Source of the DNA: Daedaleopsis sinensis
Lineage: Eukaryota > Basidiomycota > Agaricomycetes > Polyporales > Polyporaceae
Length of the DNA: 64,000 nt
Assembly (NCBI GenBank): GCA_033807695.1
Contig: CM066307.1
Location: forward strand, 930,001 to 994,000
Direction: 5' to 3'
Below, piece after piece: positions 15,019 to 26,740 of this stretch. Both the position numbers and the translations under genes were made by a program. The notes under the pieces are model-generated. The model made no database searches and was not told the origin of the DNA. It worked only from the letters and a program-made list of their open reading frames with translations. Every line of letters begins with the position of its first letter. Positions within the stretch are counted from its first letter, which is position 1.

Positions 15019-16162
15019 TTACTTCTTGACCTTGCGCCTCCTGCCCTCGGCCCCGCTCTCGATGCCACTCGTCTCGTCGCCGCTGTTCGCCGCGCCGGAA
15101 GCCTTCCCCTTCTTCGTCTTCTTGAGGTGGTGCTCCGGGATCCACTCCTCCTGGTAGCCCCCAGCGCCGGTTGCAGTGACAGTGCCCACGGGTGCGCTCA
15201 CCTGAGGAGCGGTCTTGCGCTTCTTGGGCTGGGGCGCGAGGGTGAGGTAGACGTAGTAGCCAAGGCCGCTAAGGAGGCCGGCGACGATCAGGTACGTAGA
15301 CAAGCTAAGAGACAGGGACAGTGTCAGGATATCCGAAGGAACATGCCCAGAAAAACGCGACGTACAGCTTGAAGTCGAAGACGGAGCCCTCCGGTTCAAC
15401 CACTGTGATGATAGAGTCGTATGCCGTGATGCGGTAGTTTTGGCCCTGAAACGACTGAGGACAAATGCTCAAGTGTACAAAAGTAAATGACATACCTCAG
15501 TCTTGTGCTCCACCCAGATGTTCAGCTTGTACTCTCCAGGCTATGATTCATGTGAGTGGATGTACGAGGTAGATAGCGGAGGTTGTACATGCCTTGAACC
15601 TAGCGGTGGATTAATAACGGTGACATCATAGAGTGCAATCATGACGAAGACTTACTCGCTGTAAAAGGCGAAAGGGAGCTGCAGAGGAGCGCCCTCAATG
15701 AGGGGGAAGTTGTAGTCCAGTTTTGTGAGCTATGCATGCTGGCGCATGAGCACAGGCATGGATGATTGGACGAACTACGCACGTTCTTGAGTAGCCTATT
15801 CGTCTGTGCGTTGTGCACGGAGCCAGCAATATTCAGGAGCGTGACATTGCGCACGGTCTCCTTACTCTCGATAGACACAAAGAGGGTGTTTCGCTCGCCA
15901 TTGACGATGTCTGCGCCAAGCGGTCTCTCCGTCAATCCAAAAGAGCCTTCCTGGATAGCATAAGTACGCACGGCCAAACGTGTTAGTTTCCGGGAATTGA
16001 GCGATCGCCAGGACCACCGGCTCGGTGTCGAGAGGCGCTGTTCGAAGACCACTCGTCAGTATGGTGGCCTCCCGGACACGTCGCACGAGCTTCAAAACAC
16101 GCACACAGAGCAAGGACGCCAGCCAGGAGACCGAAGAAACTGAAGAGATTAAAGAGACGCAT
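15019..16162 (-). CDS. Translocon-associated protein alpha (SSR1/TRAP-alpha)-like ER membrane protein
   Basis: About eight short exons run leftward from ATG at 16162 (MRLFNLFSFFGLLAGVLALC, a signal peptide) to TAA at 15019. The joined protein contains APLDTEPVVLAIAQFPETNT, HIVNGERNTLFVSIESKE, VTLLNIAGSVHNAQTNRLLK, NFPLIEGAPLQLPFAFYSEF, KPGEYKLNIWVEHKTE and ITAYDSIITVVEPEGSVFDF. Next comes one transmembrane helix (STYLIVAGLLSGLGYYVYLT), then a basic, Ser/Gly-rich cytosolic tail ending RRKVKK. This is the lumenal-domain/TM/basic-tail layout of TRAP-alpha, which assists protein translocation at the Sec61 channel. One exon join (across the GTGCGT donor near 15970) was chosen because it restores the conserved FGHIVNGE phrase. 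Confidence 0.85.
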
Positions 16163-16444
16163 CCTGACCCAGACCGTAGTGTTTTGAGAGGAAAACTCAG
16201 GAGAAGTGGAGTCGATGTGCGTGCCACGTCCCCCTACCTAATTTGGTAACACGACGTAGCTGCACGTGGTCGCGCGTCGTGGGCGCTTGAGGCGGTCCGC
16301 GGGCGGTTAACGTTAAGCGAGAGTGGTCTAACAGTGACACCTCCTATGCTGCGACGTTGTGCGAGATCTACGGTGGATAACAAAGTACTGCTGAATTGAT
16401 CTCTGTACAGTAAGAAGGAAAGTGTCCGCGTGATCAGCCAACCC

Positions 16445-17834
16445 TCACTTCTTCTTCAACAACTCCTTCGCGGCCTCCTCAGGGTCACTATTCGGGTCGG
16501 GCAGCCAGAATGCCTGCGAGGTCGAGCTCAGTACCTACTAACGACAACGCAGTAGGACTGCACTCACAAGCTCTGCGCCGGCAGACGCCATCATCGCGAA
16601 CCTCGGGTTGAATTTCACGCACCGCGAGGGACCAGGGTGCCCTTCCAGGACGGTGACCGGCTGCAAGGGCCGTACTTCCGTCTTGGGATTGACCGGACCC
16701 TCCTTCCCCTCGAGGCCCGAGACGTCCCAGACGCATATCCTGCCGTCCAGACTGCCACTGACGACGAACCTACTGTCCGGTGTCCATGAAACCTCCTCCC
16801 CGCTGCACCCGCGCGAAGGCTCCATCGTCAGCTGTGCGTCTAGCCTTCGTCGCTCCAGACCCTTGTGGCCCTCCAACTTCGCGAGAAGATGTCCACCAAA
16901 CGCGTCCATGATGTAGTGTGCGTCTCCAGAACAGCCAACCAGCAGGAAGTTGCCGTTCGTAGAGAAGGATAGCGATGTCATGTAAATAGCACGAGGAGGA
17001 AAGGTGATGCGAGACAACGAGGGGTCTTCCAGCGTGATTGTCAGGAATGGGGCCTTGTCGTAGTTGGCTTGGTCGTAGAGCAGTATTCGGGAGTACTGGT
17101 TGACGCCGACAGCGAAGACGAGACCAGATGTGTCGTACGCGACAACAGGGCAGGCGGGGAGGTTGAGCAAGCCACGGCAGTTTGGTGAACGTAGGTCCCA
17201 TAGCCGGACAGTCTTGTCTGCTGAGCCGGACATGAACCCATCGTCGATGGGTGACATCTCCAAAGAGACCACGCGCCCCTTGTGACCCTTGAAGTACTGA
17301 AGGTACTTGTTATCATGCAAGGAGTGGTACCGGACGGTGTCGTCCTCTTTTGTGGAGGCATGGATGATAGCGGTGTTTTTGTGAGTGAAGCGGGGAAGGT
17401 CCACACCATATTTCTTCGAGTACAGTATCTTCACCTGCCTAGAGAGCATAGCAGAGCGTGTACGGAAGGTCAGTTCACGCAGGGGCATTCGCAAGACGAA
17501 AGGAACTCGCTTGCCGGATTTACAGTTGTACAATCTGAACGTCTCGTCCTCTGCCGCGGTGATACACTGGTCTCCTCTATCGTCAAAGCTCAAGCCTGTA
17601 ATATGCCTTGGTCCCTGCTGCGCCGAAGGGGAGCGAGAGCCTTGTGCAGGCGAGGGTGGGGTGGCTGGTTCGACGGCATTCTTGTAGACCTTCGCCGCCT
17701 TCAGTTTGCTCTAACGCGTCTTTGAGACATGGCCCACCACACAGACAATACCAGACAAATACCATGAGAGATGTGGTCAGTGAAATTGTCGGCGCGACAT
17801 CGTTGCTGCTTGTCGTCGTCGGTGGCGGGGGCAT
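16445..17834 (-). CDS. SWD2: WD40 protein SWD2 (WDR82), COMPASS and cleavage/polyadenylation subunit
   Basis: Minus-strand gene from ATG at 17834 to TGA at 16445. Exon 1 gives the N-terminal phrase APTISLTTSLM, spliced to SKLKAAKVYKNAVEPATP. The propeller then shows SFDDRGDQCITAAEDETFRL, ILYSKKYGVDLPRFTH, DDTVRYHSLHDNKYLQYFKG, VSLEMSPIDDGFMSGSADKT and VRLWDLRSPNCRGLLNLP. The last exon is AFWLPDPNSDPEEAAKELL. LYSKKYGVDL, SLHDNKY and RLWDLRSPNC are hallmarks of Swd2/Wdr82. The protein is a nuclear scaffold in the Set1 H3K4 methyltransferase complex and, in yeast, the cleavage and polyadenylation factor. An in-frame insertion GLERRRLDAQLTMEP near 16830 may be a retained intron or a lineage-specific loop. 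The start is 106 bp from the RPB5 start on the other strand; an upstream in-frame ATG would shrink or overlap that gap. Confidence 0.92.
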
Positions 17835-17940
17835 GGGGATTCGGGAAGAGGTGATCGGACGCGTTACGCGCCCATGCTGGACGAATGCGGTAGCGAAATT
17901 TCGCGCGTCTTCCGCCACACCTCTACATTCCACCACCATC
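17835..17940. promoter_or_regulatory. Compact bidirectional promoter, SWD2 and RPB5
   Basis: Only 106 bp separate the chosen ATG of SWD2 (17834, minus) from that of RPB5 (17941, plus). Both genes serve RNA polymerase II transcription, so a shared promoter is plausible. No TATA box was seen. Confidence 0.5.
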
Positions 17941-18863
17941 ATGGCTGCCCCAGGAGAACAGGAGGAGACTGCGAAGCTGTGGAAAGTCAACCGGACGATT
18001 CACGAACTGGTCAAGGATAGGGTGAGTTTCCTAGCCCACTCGTGCGACGCGGAGCTGGGTCGAGCGCTGGTGGCAGGGATTCCAAGTTTCGGACGATGAA
18101 ATCAACATGGACCTGGCTACCTTCCGGTCCCACTACGGCAGTCAGAGCGGAACCGTAGAGTTAGTTCAAACCTCTTTTCCACCTGCGACACCGAAATAAC
18201 GAATCCCGAATGGCATGCAGCCGGAGTCAACTCAACTTCTTCACGAACCATCGGGACAATGCAGGAATCCAAATCTTCGTATTTTTCACCGACGAGAAGA
18301 GCGTTGGAGTGAAAACAATGCGGAAGTGAGTTTGACGGTTACGAATGTTTACATTGCAGGACCTTATTCCCTGTACACTTAGATTGCTAGGAATTCTCGA
18401 AGAGAAGAACATCCAGCAGGGTATTATTGTCTTTCCAGGTAACATGACCCCCTCTGCTCGCAAAGTCAGTGATTTCCATTGTCGAACGTTCCTCGAGCAG
18501 AATACCTCATGCGGTTGGCTTGTAGGTGATTGTGGCTATGGCATCCCAGTACAAGCTTGAAGAGTTTTCGGAATCGGACTTACTGGTCAACATCACACAC
18601 CACACCCTAGTGCCGAGGCACGAGCTTCTCACGCCAGAGCAGAAGAAGGAGTTGCTAGAGACTTAGTGCGTACCCTGCTTCGGCCTCATGTGTTGGGATC
18701 CCTGACTATTCCCTCAAGCCGGCTTAAGGAGACGCAGCTTCCCCGGATCCAATTGGCGGATCCAGTCGCGCGATACTATGGTCTTAAACGCGGCAACGTC
18801 GTTAAAATCACTAGGCCAAGTGAGACTAGCGGACGTTACGCTAGCTATCGCATCTGCTTCTAG
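17941..18863 (+). CDS. RPB5: DNA-directed RNA polymerases I, II and III subunit RPABC1 (Rpb5)
   Basis: Exon 1 (17941-18021) encodes [20 protein letters not shown] and ends HELVKDR. Later exons give [67 protein letters not shown], and [20 protein letters not shown]. The final part is [60 protein letters not shown] and YASYRICF, stop at 18863. The C-terminal LPRIQ...DPVARYxGxKRG...IRPSETxGRY signature is the universally conserved Rpb5/RpoH assembly domain. The N-terminal jaw domain is the usual eukaryotic type. The length of about 220 aa matches the family. The subunit belongs to all three nuclear polymerases. Intron phases agree with a continuous reading throughout. Confidence 0.95.
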
Positions 18864-21757
18864 CTGTCCACAGCTATCTCCCTATCGTTATTGGCCCCCC
18901 TGCGTCAGAACCGACCCTCGTCCAGGACTGGCCGCCTTCTGGTTCTGCTGTCATTGCCCCTCACTCGATCATTGTATGCTATGTAGCCATCTGTCATCTT
19001 CATGTCTTCGCTCCCTTCCTGCATTACATATTCTCGTGCTTTGCTTCGCAATTTGACTGGGCTTTGCCCAGCTAGTGCCTGTGTGTTGATCGGCTCTATG
19101 CTTGTCTGCAGATTAGTCTGCCCCGCTAACGATCGTGGAGAGGAGGGCCGATTGACAAGTGAGTGTTGCATTATGTACCGTGTCGCGTTTCAGGGTGATA
19201 TTGACGTACTTTGCGGTCTCCTAGGTGCTGTCGAATTTATCCGGCACCGTGCGGCAGAAGTGCGAGAAACCCGCAGATCTAATTCGGTACTGTAGCCATC
19301 AAAGTTTGTGAGTGTCTGTTGCCCTGGCATACGTTTGAACTGTGATGGGTGAAGGCGTTTACTTCGCCACACAACTGCTCTCCAGCTCGAGCCGCCGCAG
19401 TCCTGCTCTCATCGTCTCTATGGCTCGGTAGAAGCGACTGCCCTGGTGGATGGCGAGAAGCAGAAGATTCACGGCAAGAGAGACGGTCCGACGGCACCTG
19501 TGGCGTCTTAGCATTCTCCTATGTTTGGCCCTATTTTGTGCGCTCGTGCTCGACGAGCCCTTTTTCCCGGCGAAAACGTTGTCTACGCCGACCCAGCCGA
19601 ACGCGGAGGATATGCAACCATCCTCGGTGCCTGACGATGGGTCCCGCGACCGGTCCCGGTCGTTTGGCCTCCAACACTTGTGTCCCGCGAGCAGGACTGC
19701 GAACGCACCTTGCCTCGCCGTCCGTAATCCCGGCGAAAGCAAACAAGATGGCTGATGTTCTCATCTCGCACAACGAAGGACTCAGCCGCGATTGCTTCAC
19801 GGTTCCTCCGTGCCGTCTCCCCTAGCCAGGGATCGCGAACCATGGCCAGGTAATAATCAATTCTATTCATCGGTGATTTCTCTATCATTCTTCTCTTGCG
19901 CTTGAGTAACGCCATACCGTCAGGAGTACTATCATGATTCTTGAAGGCATCCTAGAGAGAAACTCCATAGTACGAGCCTTCTCCCTATCTCGTTGAGGCC
20001 GTCATCTTAACCACTACTGTGCGCAGTCGATTTTTATGGCGTCTTCGTGTCTCCTGACCAGTTCAAGAGGGGATGACGTGCAATGATACAATGCACCCTC
20101 ATCCGCTATCATCGGAAAGCGCCTCGCAACCCAAGGGTCTCCCGCCGCCGACTCCAGATAGATCCATCCCTGTGCTATACCCGTGTGGTCGCGCCTCCGA
20201 CCCGGGTGCGATTTGGGGTGAGCAACCCCTTGCAAATTATACTCCTCGTTTGGTCACTATCTCCAGGATCTCCTACATGACATCACACCGCAAGATGTCC
20301 CATCGACCTATACCCTGTTGTGCCCAATCGGGGCCCCTTGTTGGTCATAGGGATAGTGTTCCAGCGCAAAAGAAATTACGCCTTCTTCACAATCCTCCAT
20401 TTTCAGCTACATCTCGTCACAGCCTGAAGTGGCAGTACGACCCAACTATCCTGGCGCGAGCAAAGATTGGCAATGTCCACTCTCGCGACCCACCTTGAGG
20501 ACATTGGAACTCACTAAAGAGCTTTCCGGTGTCAACCTCGGCCGCGTATGCTCTGACGCTACGGTATAATGATTTATTCCTTGTCAGAGTTAGATCAATC
20601 TGAAGCTTCATTACCAGCGCGCTCCGATGGCCTTCTACCGCATCTGCACCAGGATCAATGCCCAGTTTTTGGTGAAACACATCTCCCGTAGCGCTTTTCA
20701 GCACGTTGCGTTGGTTGCTATCCTCTGCGCTTCTAGATCTTGTGGCGGACATCTCGTCATCCAACCTCAGATGTACAAGCTCATCGGTCCGCCGCGTAAC
20801 TTCGGGCGGTCTCAAGCGGCAGCTGTGGCGTGGCGCACCCCTGTGAGCGCAGCGCGGCTGATGGCAAGCACTGGTTGTCGGTGCGAGACAATAAGCATTG
20901 ACGCTTTGCTATACCGAGTGTTTGCTATACCGAGTGCGTTAAGCTTGCGCTCCTCACCCTAGCTCACCCTTTGTTGGCTCACTTAGATTCAATCGGCGAA
21001 TGCCGGCGTTAGGACGACGCGCGGCGGAGCCGCTGCATCTCAGGGCTCGATCGATGTACAGATTCTCATCCGAGCTCGACTTACATTTTCTTGAGAACTC
21101 CTGACCGGTGGGTGGCCGGGTGAATCTGTTATAGCTATGGATTGATCGACGCATCTTTGTTGCAGAATCTCGCCAGGTCACAGCGCAAGCGCCTCATGGG
21201 CGGTTTTTGAAACTCTCATAGCGCACGGCGGAACATCCGACTGGAGGCCCCAATATAGCGCTGTTCAACGGACTTGCGCTCACAGAGGCCGACCGGGCAC
21301 CGGAATCCGATTCACCGGTACGTCACTGCAAATTCTCCTACCTGCAGATATGTGACTCAGACGAATAGAGCTAGCTCTGCGCGTTGCGGTGCAACTGTCG
21401 GCCCAGCGGAAAGATCATGGGAACGACATACTCCAAGATCTGTATCTCTATGTTTTCGACAAAACTCTGCTGAGTGCCCTGGACCAGTTGTACGTAGCTG
21501 TTTGGCACCTCCCCAAACAACTGCCTATCCGATCGTCGATGGGGTCCGGCATATCTAATCATTTTTCTGCTAAAGTGCTGAAAACGGATGAACAACTATT
21601 GCAATACACCTACCCTGAGCGGCGGACTAACTCTGGGCTTGTCCGACGTACGGTATGCCTGTGCAGATTCTGGTATATAAGCCTGCCGGGACGACTGTGT
21701 GTATCATCACTTCTGCCACATCTCGTATACTCACCTCCCCACCATCTCTCAACCACA
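18864..21757. other. 2.9-kb gene-free stretch
   Basis: Open frames here are short and look random, with no known domain and no coherent exon chain. One plus-strand frame at 19450-19755 has a single hydrophobic segment but nothing else in its favour. The right end holds the promoter of the first terpene synthase. Confidence 0.45.
21674..21680 (+). promoter_or_regulatory. TATA box of terpene synthase 1
   Basis: TATATAA lies 84 bp upstream of the ATG at 21758, with a CT-rich stretch between them. This spacing is typical for fungal core promoters. Confidence 0.6.
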
Positions 21758-22915
21758 ATGTCTACCCAGTTCACTCTTCCCGACCTTCTCTCTATGTGCC
21801 CTTTCGAGGGTTCGACCAGCCCCCACTACGCTAAAGCTTCAGCGGAATCCAGAGCTTGGGTTAACGCCTATCATCTGTTCACGGGCCGCAAGCTTGCCTT
21901 CTTCCTGCAAGGGAGCAACGAGCTGCTCGTCTCTCACACCTATCCATACGCTGGCTACGATCAGTTCCGGACCTGCTGCGACTTTGTCAACCTGCTTTTT
22001 GTCGTCGACGAGGTCAGCGACGACCAGGACGGCCAAGGGGCCCGCCGCACCGGCGAGGTGTTCCTGAACGTCATGCGCTACCCTGACTGGGATGACGGTT
22101 CCGCCCTAGCTCAGATGACTCGCGAGTAAGTGTAGCTGGCATCACGTCCGCTGTCTGGCAACAGTGATGCTCACGTTACCTCGCCCTGCCACAGATTCAA
22201 GCAACGCCTGCTGGAGTACGCCGGCCCGCTCTGCTACCGCCGCTTCATCGTGCATTGCGTCGACTACGTCAACGCGGTGGCGCGGGAGGCCGAGCTCAGG
22301 GAGAAGGGCGATGTGCTCGACATGGCGTCGTTCGAGACTCTGCGCAGGGAGAACAGCGCTATCCGACTGTGCTTCGGCCTCTTCGAGTTCGTGCTCGGTG
22401 TTGAGCTGCCGGATGCCGTGTTCCAGGATGAGCATTTCATGACTCTGTACTGGGCTGCGGCCGACATGGTTTGCTGGTCTAACGTAAGTCTTCCATGCTA
22501 TGTTGATCGGCTGTCACCGGAACGCGAAATTGACACATGCGCTTCGCAGGACGTGTACTCCTACAACATGGAGCAGGCCAAGGGCCATACCGGGAACAAC
22601 ATTGTCACCGTCCTCATGCGCCAGAAAAACATCGGCCTTCAGGCCGCGGCGGACTGCGTCGGCGCGCATTTCCAACTGCTGATGAGCCGATTTGTGGAAG
22701 CTAAGCGACGTCTACCGTCGTTCGGCGGGAGCGTCGACACCGCTGTTGCCAAGTACGTCGCCGCGATGGAGCACTGGGTCGTCGGCAACCTCGTATGGAG
22801 CTTCGAGACCCAACGCTACTTTGGCGCGGAGCATGCGCGGGTAAAAGAGACGCGAGTCATCACCCTGTACCCGCGCGAGCGCAGTGACTCGGAGCTGGAG
22901 GGGGAGCAGTCATGA
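21758..22915 (+). CDS. Sesquiterpene synthase 1 (class I terpene cyclase)
   Basis: Three exons (21758-22125, 22195-22483, 22550-22915) give 340 aa, the normal size for basidiomycete sesquiterpene synthases. The aspartate-rich metal-binding motif is DEVSDDQ in [17 protein letters not shown]. The second motif (NSE/DTE) spans the second intron: N, then DVYSYNMEQ, fitting NDxxSxxxE. RY near the C-terminus appears in SFETQRYFG and normally binds diphosphate. Family chemistry: Mg-dependent ionisation of farnesyl diphosphate followed by cyclisation in the cytosol. The product cannot be predicted. Both intron positions and phases are shared with the second synthase at 26741-27960, showing a gene duplication. 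No P450, acyltransferase or prenyl-transfer gene lies next to it. The C-terminus is acidic and ends at TGA 22915. Confidence 0.94.
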
Positions 22916-25449
22916 GGTATGTCGTACCTCCTGGGAACTCATGTCGCCGTCCACAGACTAACGGTGCGCCAGGACTCATGCGCTGTGACCAATGCCTTGC
23001 CAACAGTTCGGCAGCTCGACATCGCCGTACATATGCTATCACGCCGCCCTCTCCGGATCGTTTCAGATTACCATTATATCTCTGCGGGGCCATAGGTGCC
23101 TATGCTCCGAGATTCGAGATTTATTCGTATGATATATCTGCTCTGCCACTAGTTTGTAATACAGTAATATCGTATAGCCTCTTGTTGCCCAACTGCTCCC
23201 TTCGCTTGACCGACCGTATCGGAATTCAATGCTAGTCTGGTTCCCAACATCCCACCAAGATATCCCCGCGGATTGTCACTGAGCTATAGGCGAGGAGATA
23301 TCAGCGGCCTGATGATTCACACCACATGCAGTGGTCCGTGGACTACTACATCCCTTCCGTTCCTACTTACCAGCTGACAACACACATTGGAGTACTAGTG
23401 CGCAGTTTGGCTCCGTGACAAACACTGGTGACGCTGGGTGACGGCGTTCTGGAACTCCCCGGAAAGGACCAGGAGTCCCAGTTTATCGCCCAGGCCTGCT
23501 CCATGCGGAATGGCTAATAATGTTAGTAACTCCGCGAGTGTCTGTCAAAGATCATGGCTGTGCAACAAGGGTTCCTGGAAGAAGGATGCCACTCTAACGA
23601 CTGTCGTAAACTGCATGTGGGCAAAGTACACCTACTAGAGAGCGCTCCGTCGGGCACTTGGCCGAGGCTTGAGGAGCCCTGTCTAACTCCAATGTCAACG
23701 CTGATCAAGGGTCCTCCGGGTACTCGTCACGAATGCCGAAGCAAGGTCCGAGTCAATTGCTGTATGATATTCTCTTAGTCACCGCAAAAGCAAATTCCGA
23801 ATGATGCCATAGGGAGGACCGTCATGGCTGGAGGAGCCCATGTCATTGTCAATGGCGGGACCATCAGCTATGATTGAACGCCGAGGGAAGGGAAGCCCGG
23901 ACTCACCTGATGGACCAGGACCGCTCGGATGAGACGTTCAACTAAACGCACTTGGGGGTTTGAGATCTCCAGCTACAGATCTCCGAGAGCTGCAGGGATG
24001 CAGTCCCAGTGTGCTAAGATCCGATTCAGAATGTCAGCGTGGAGACAACTCTGTATGCGCCGCAGTATTTAATTGTCAATAGTACTTACTATGCCTGGTC
24101 TGGATGCAGGCATTGTGGTCCAACTCCAATCCGTCAATGACTCGGATTCCCTCCTATCAAGAAGGAAGAGGCTCCCCCGACCAGCCTGTCGATCCGAAGG
24201 TAAACGGAGAAATTTTCGCAGGCGCTACGCCGCGCGTAGTATGAGTATGACGGCCTCAGGTGGAGAAGCTATGAAATCTCAAGGCGGTAAGAAGGCTAGC
24301 GGTGATATGGGAAACCTATCCGTGGGTTCTGGCTGATCTGCGAGTGCGAAGGATAGTTCTTCCGACCTATAATATCTTCATCGTCATATCAATGTTGCGG
24401 CTAGGATTGGTTGCGCAAGACCGCTGTCAAGCTGTTATTCATCTTGTTCGTCCTGCCCTGGGTAGGATCGTACGCCAAATGATGATCACAGGCTCACATC
24501 ACGTCCAATGGTACAGGTTGTGTGTAGCCCGTCCAGTAGTTGTACCGCCTATCAGCCAAACGCGTCGTAGGCTACGCGACCAGGCCTTGAACCGCGGAAA
24601 GACATTGTGATTGACAGGTCACCATAGAGCATGAACAGTTGTGCGCAGTGAGTTTGGTGAGCCCATCCAGCAGGATGGTCAAAGCCACATCTTAGCAGAT
24701 GCTCCGCGGTGCAGGGAAACGACCCTGCATGGAAAGATCGCCGATGTATAAGTGAGAAGAGTACATTCCTGTTTAGACAGCCCAAATGGACTTAAGCTTG
24801 CGATGACTACTCATTGCGGGAATATTAGCGGTGACGTCTTCCCACTATACTAATAAATGACACACCGAGTATCTAACAGCACAGTGGCCTGCAGCCTTCA
24901 CTAGTAGTCGTTGGGAAGAGGACGCAATGAGCGATATACCGAACGAGAGGGCGGTGCGGTGAGAGTTCAAGGAGCCTTATCCTCGACAAGCGCCCTCACC
25001 GTGCTGGAATAGACGCCGTAAAGGCCGCGTCCGGCATGATCCGGAGAGGGACGATGTCCGCCGTCCGGTCCCGCAGCAGAGTTGGATTTCGACGTCGACC
25101 ATACTTATCATGTATGTACTATGAGCTTGAATGAGCAACATCCTCATCCTTGACTCTCAGCCGAGACAATCAGGATATATTTCTCAATGCAACCTCATCC
25201 TGCTGTGGAACTTATCACTCTCCGGACGACTCTTGGACGACAATTGCCTCCGTCCGTGGCAGCCGCCATCAAGCACAGTGCGATGGTGGCCAGACGTTTC
25301 TTGGAGGATGAAGCACCGCTGCCAGGACCTCCGAAGACGACCTGAGGATGTCAAACGGAAATTTCGTGCACTACTGGGAAGGTGGAAGCCTCGAGTACGG
25401 TCATCTGTTACACTATCTGCCAACTTGCTATCTTTGGCGAGTCTGTCCC

Positions 25450-25497
25450 TGACTGGTCTTCTTCGATGACTGACTCGTCTTCTTCGATGACTGACTA
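25450..25497. repeat. Tandem repeat, 21-bp unit, about 2.3 copies
   Basis: The unit GACTGACTCGTCTTCTTCGAT is repeated head to tail with one divergent first copy. It lies in gene-free sequence between the terpene synthases. Confidence 0.75.
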
Positions 25498-26606
25498 GGA
25501 GACGGTAGATCCACCCATCAGCATTGAATTCAACCCAGACATCATTTGGTGAATCTCTTCCCTCTCCTCGTACAGATCTAGCAACCGATTTAGTCCAGGC
25601 CTCACACAGGCACGGTCACAATCCAACATTCATTCCAGTGTTCCCCCGCCAGACGTAGTATGGTGCATCCTATCGCTGACATCATATCCCAGACTGTACT
25701 CGTGAGGATAAGCAGCTCCTGCCCGCTGTTCTCGGGCAGCGACCCTTGCAGCCTTGCGTGCGTTCCTGCCGCCCACGCCCACTGAGAAGTGCCGGTCCTG
25801 CAACGTCTGGCAGGCTCTCGAACAATATGACAGTCTCCTTCTCACTGTCGCAGGCAGAGGAAACCACCGGTAGTCTCGCGCTCTCATTCCTTACGGCTCC
25901 CCTCACTGACTTTGACTCTGAGCAAGCAGTGAAAAAAATGCCGTGTCATACGCGTCGCAGAATGCTATGCTGGATGTCTGTTGAACGATCCCCCGACGAC
26001 CTCGGGGGGTAAGCTAACCCAGCGGCTGCACACCACGTGCAGAGACCGATTCAACACGCTCGAGACGCTGTACCTCCTGATATACCACGCGCAAAGAGCT
26101 GAATTGGTGAGTACCCAAGCCTACAATTAATTCACTGCGTCATGACAGTAGCATCGTAGACACTACAACTCGCAGCGAGACTGAGCAAGTGGTCAGAGAA
26201 TATCTGTCCATGAAGTCCGCGGCTGCCCGGTCCGCTTCCCCGTACGCGTCTGCTGAATATTGAATCGTCCGTTCTTTGATTGAGTAACAGCGCGGCTGAG
26301 CTCGGTCGCTGTATCCTTGCCTCCGATCCATGACTAGTTCCTCCTCCGGCGGCGTCACCGCCCATTCCCGAGCTAGTGGGCTGATCAACAGTGCGTAACA
26401 AGCGATGAGCAACGACGCTCCGCCCCGATAGCCAAAATTAAGAGACTGCACGCTCAGATTTGGACGCACGCACAACTGATACTGGTGCATGTTAGAACGC
26501 CGCCCGGAACGCCCTCACGGAGAGCCATGAAGGGTGGTCGCCAATGCTCAAGGTGTCCGCCGCGGGACACGGCCGCCAGCACTGCACAAATAAGAGCTCA
26601 TCTCCC

Positions 26607-26614
26607 CATAAAAG
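26607..26614 (+). promoter_or_regulatory. TATA-like element of terpene synthase 2
   Basis: CATAAAAG occurs about 130 bp upstream of the ATG at 26741. This is a weaker match than the TATATAA of the first synthase. Confidence 0.4.
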
Positions 26615-26740
26615 ACCCTCCGAACGGCAGATTGGTTCAACACAAACCTCCCCGAGCCCTCCTATCTCTAGTGCTACTACCTCCTCGCCTCAGCTACATT
26701 AATACTGCAACCTCACCAACTCCTAATCACACTCTGGGCT

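Larger units (their letters stand above)
22916..26740. other. 3.8-kb spacer between the two terpene synthases
   Basis: No tailoring enzyme, transporter or regulator could be recognised on either strand. A weak plus-strand frame begins with ATG at 25187 (about 52 codons, including LITLRTTLGRQLPPSVAAA), and a short tandem repeat lies at 25450-25497. Both could be remnants of lost genes. The right end holds the second synthase's promoter. Confidence 0.45.

Noticed and set aside
19450..19755. Small membrane protein candidate
   Set aside because: One hydrophobic stretch only, no supporting introns or conserved features, and similar random frames overlap it on both strands.
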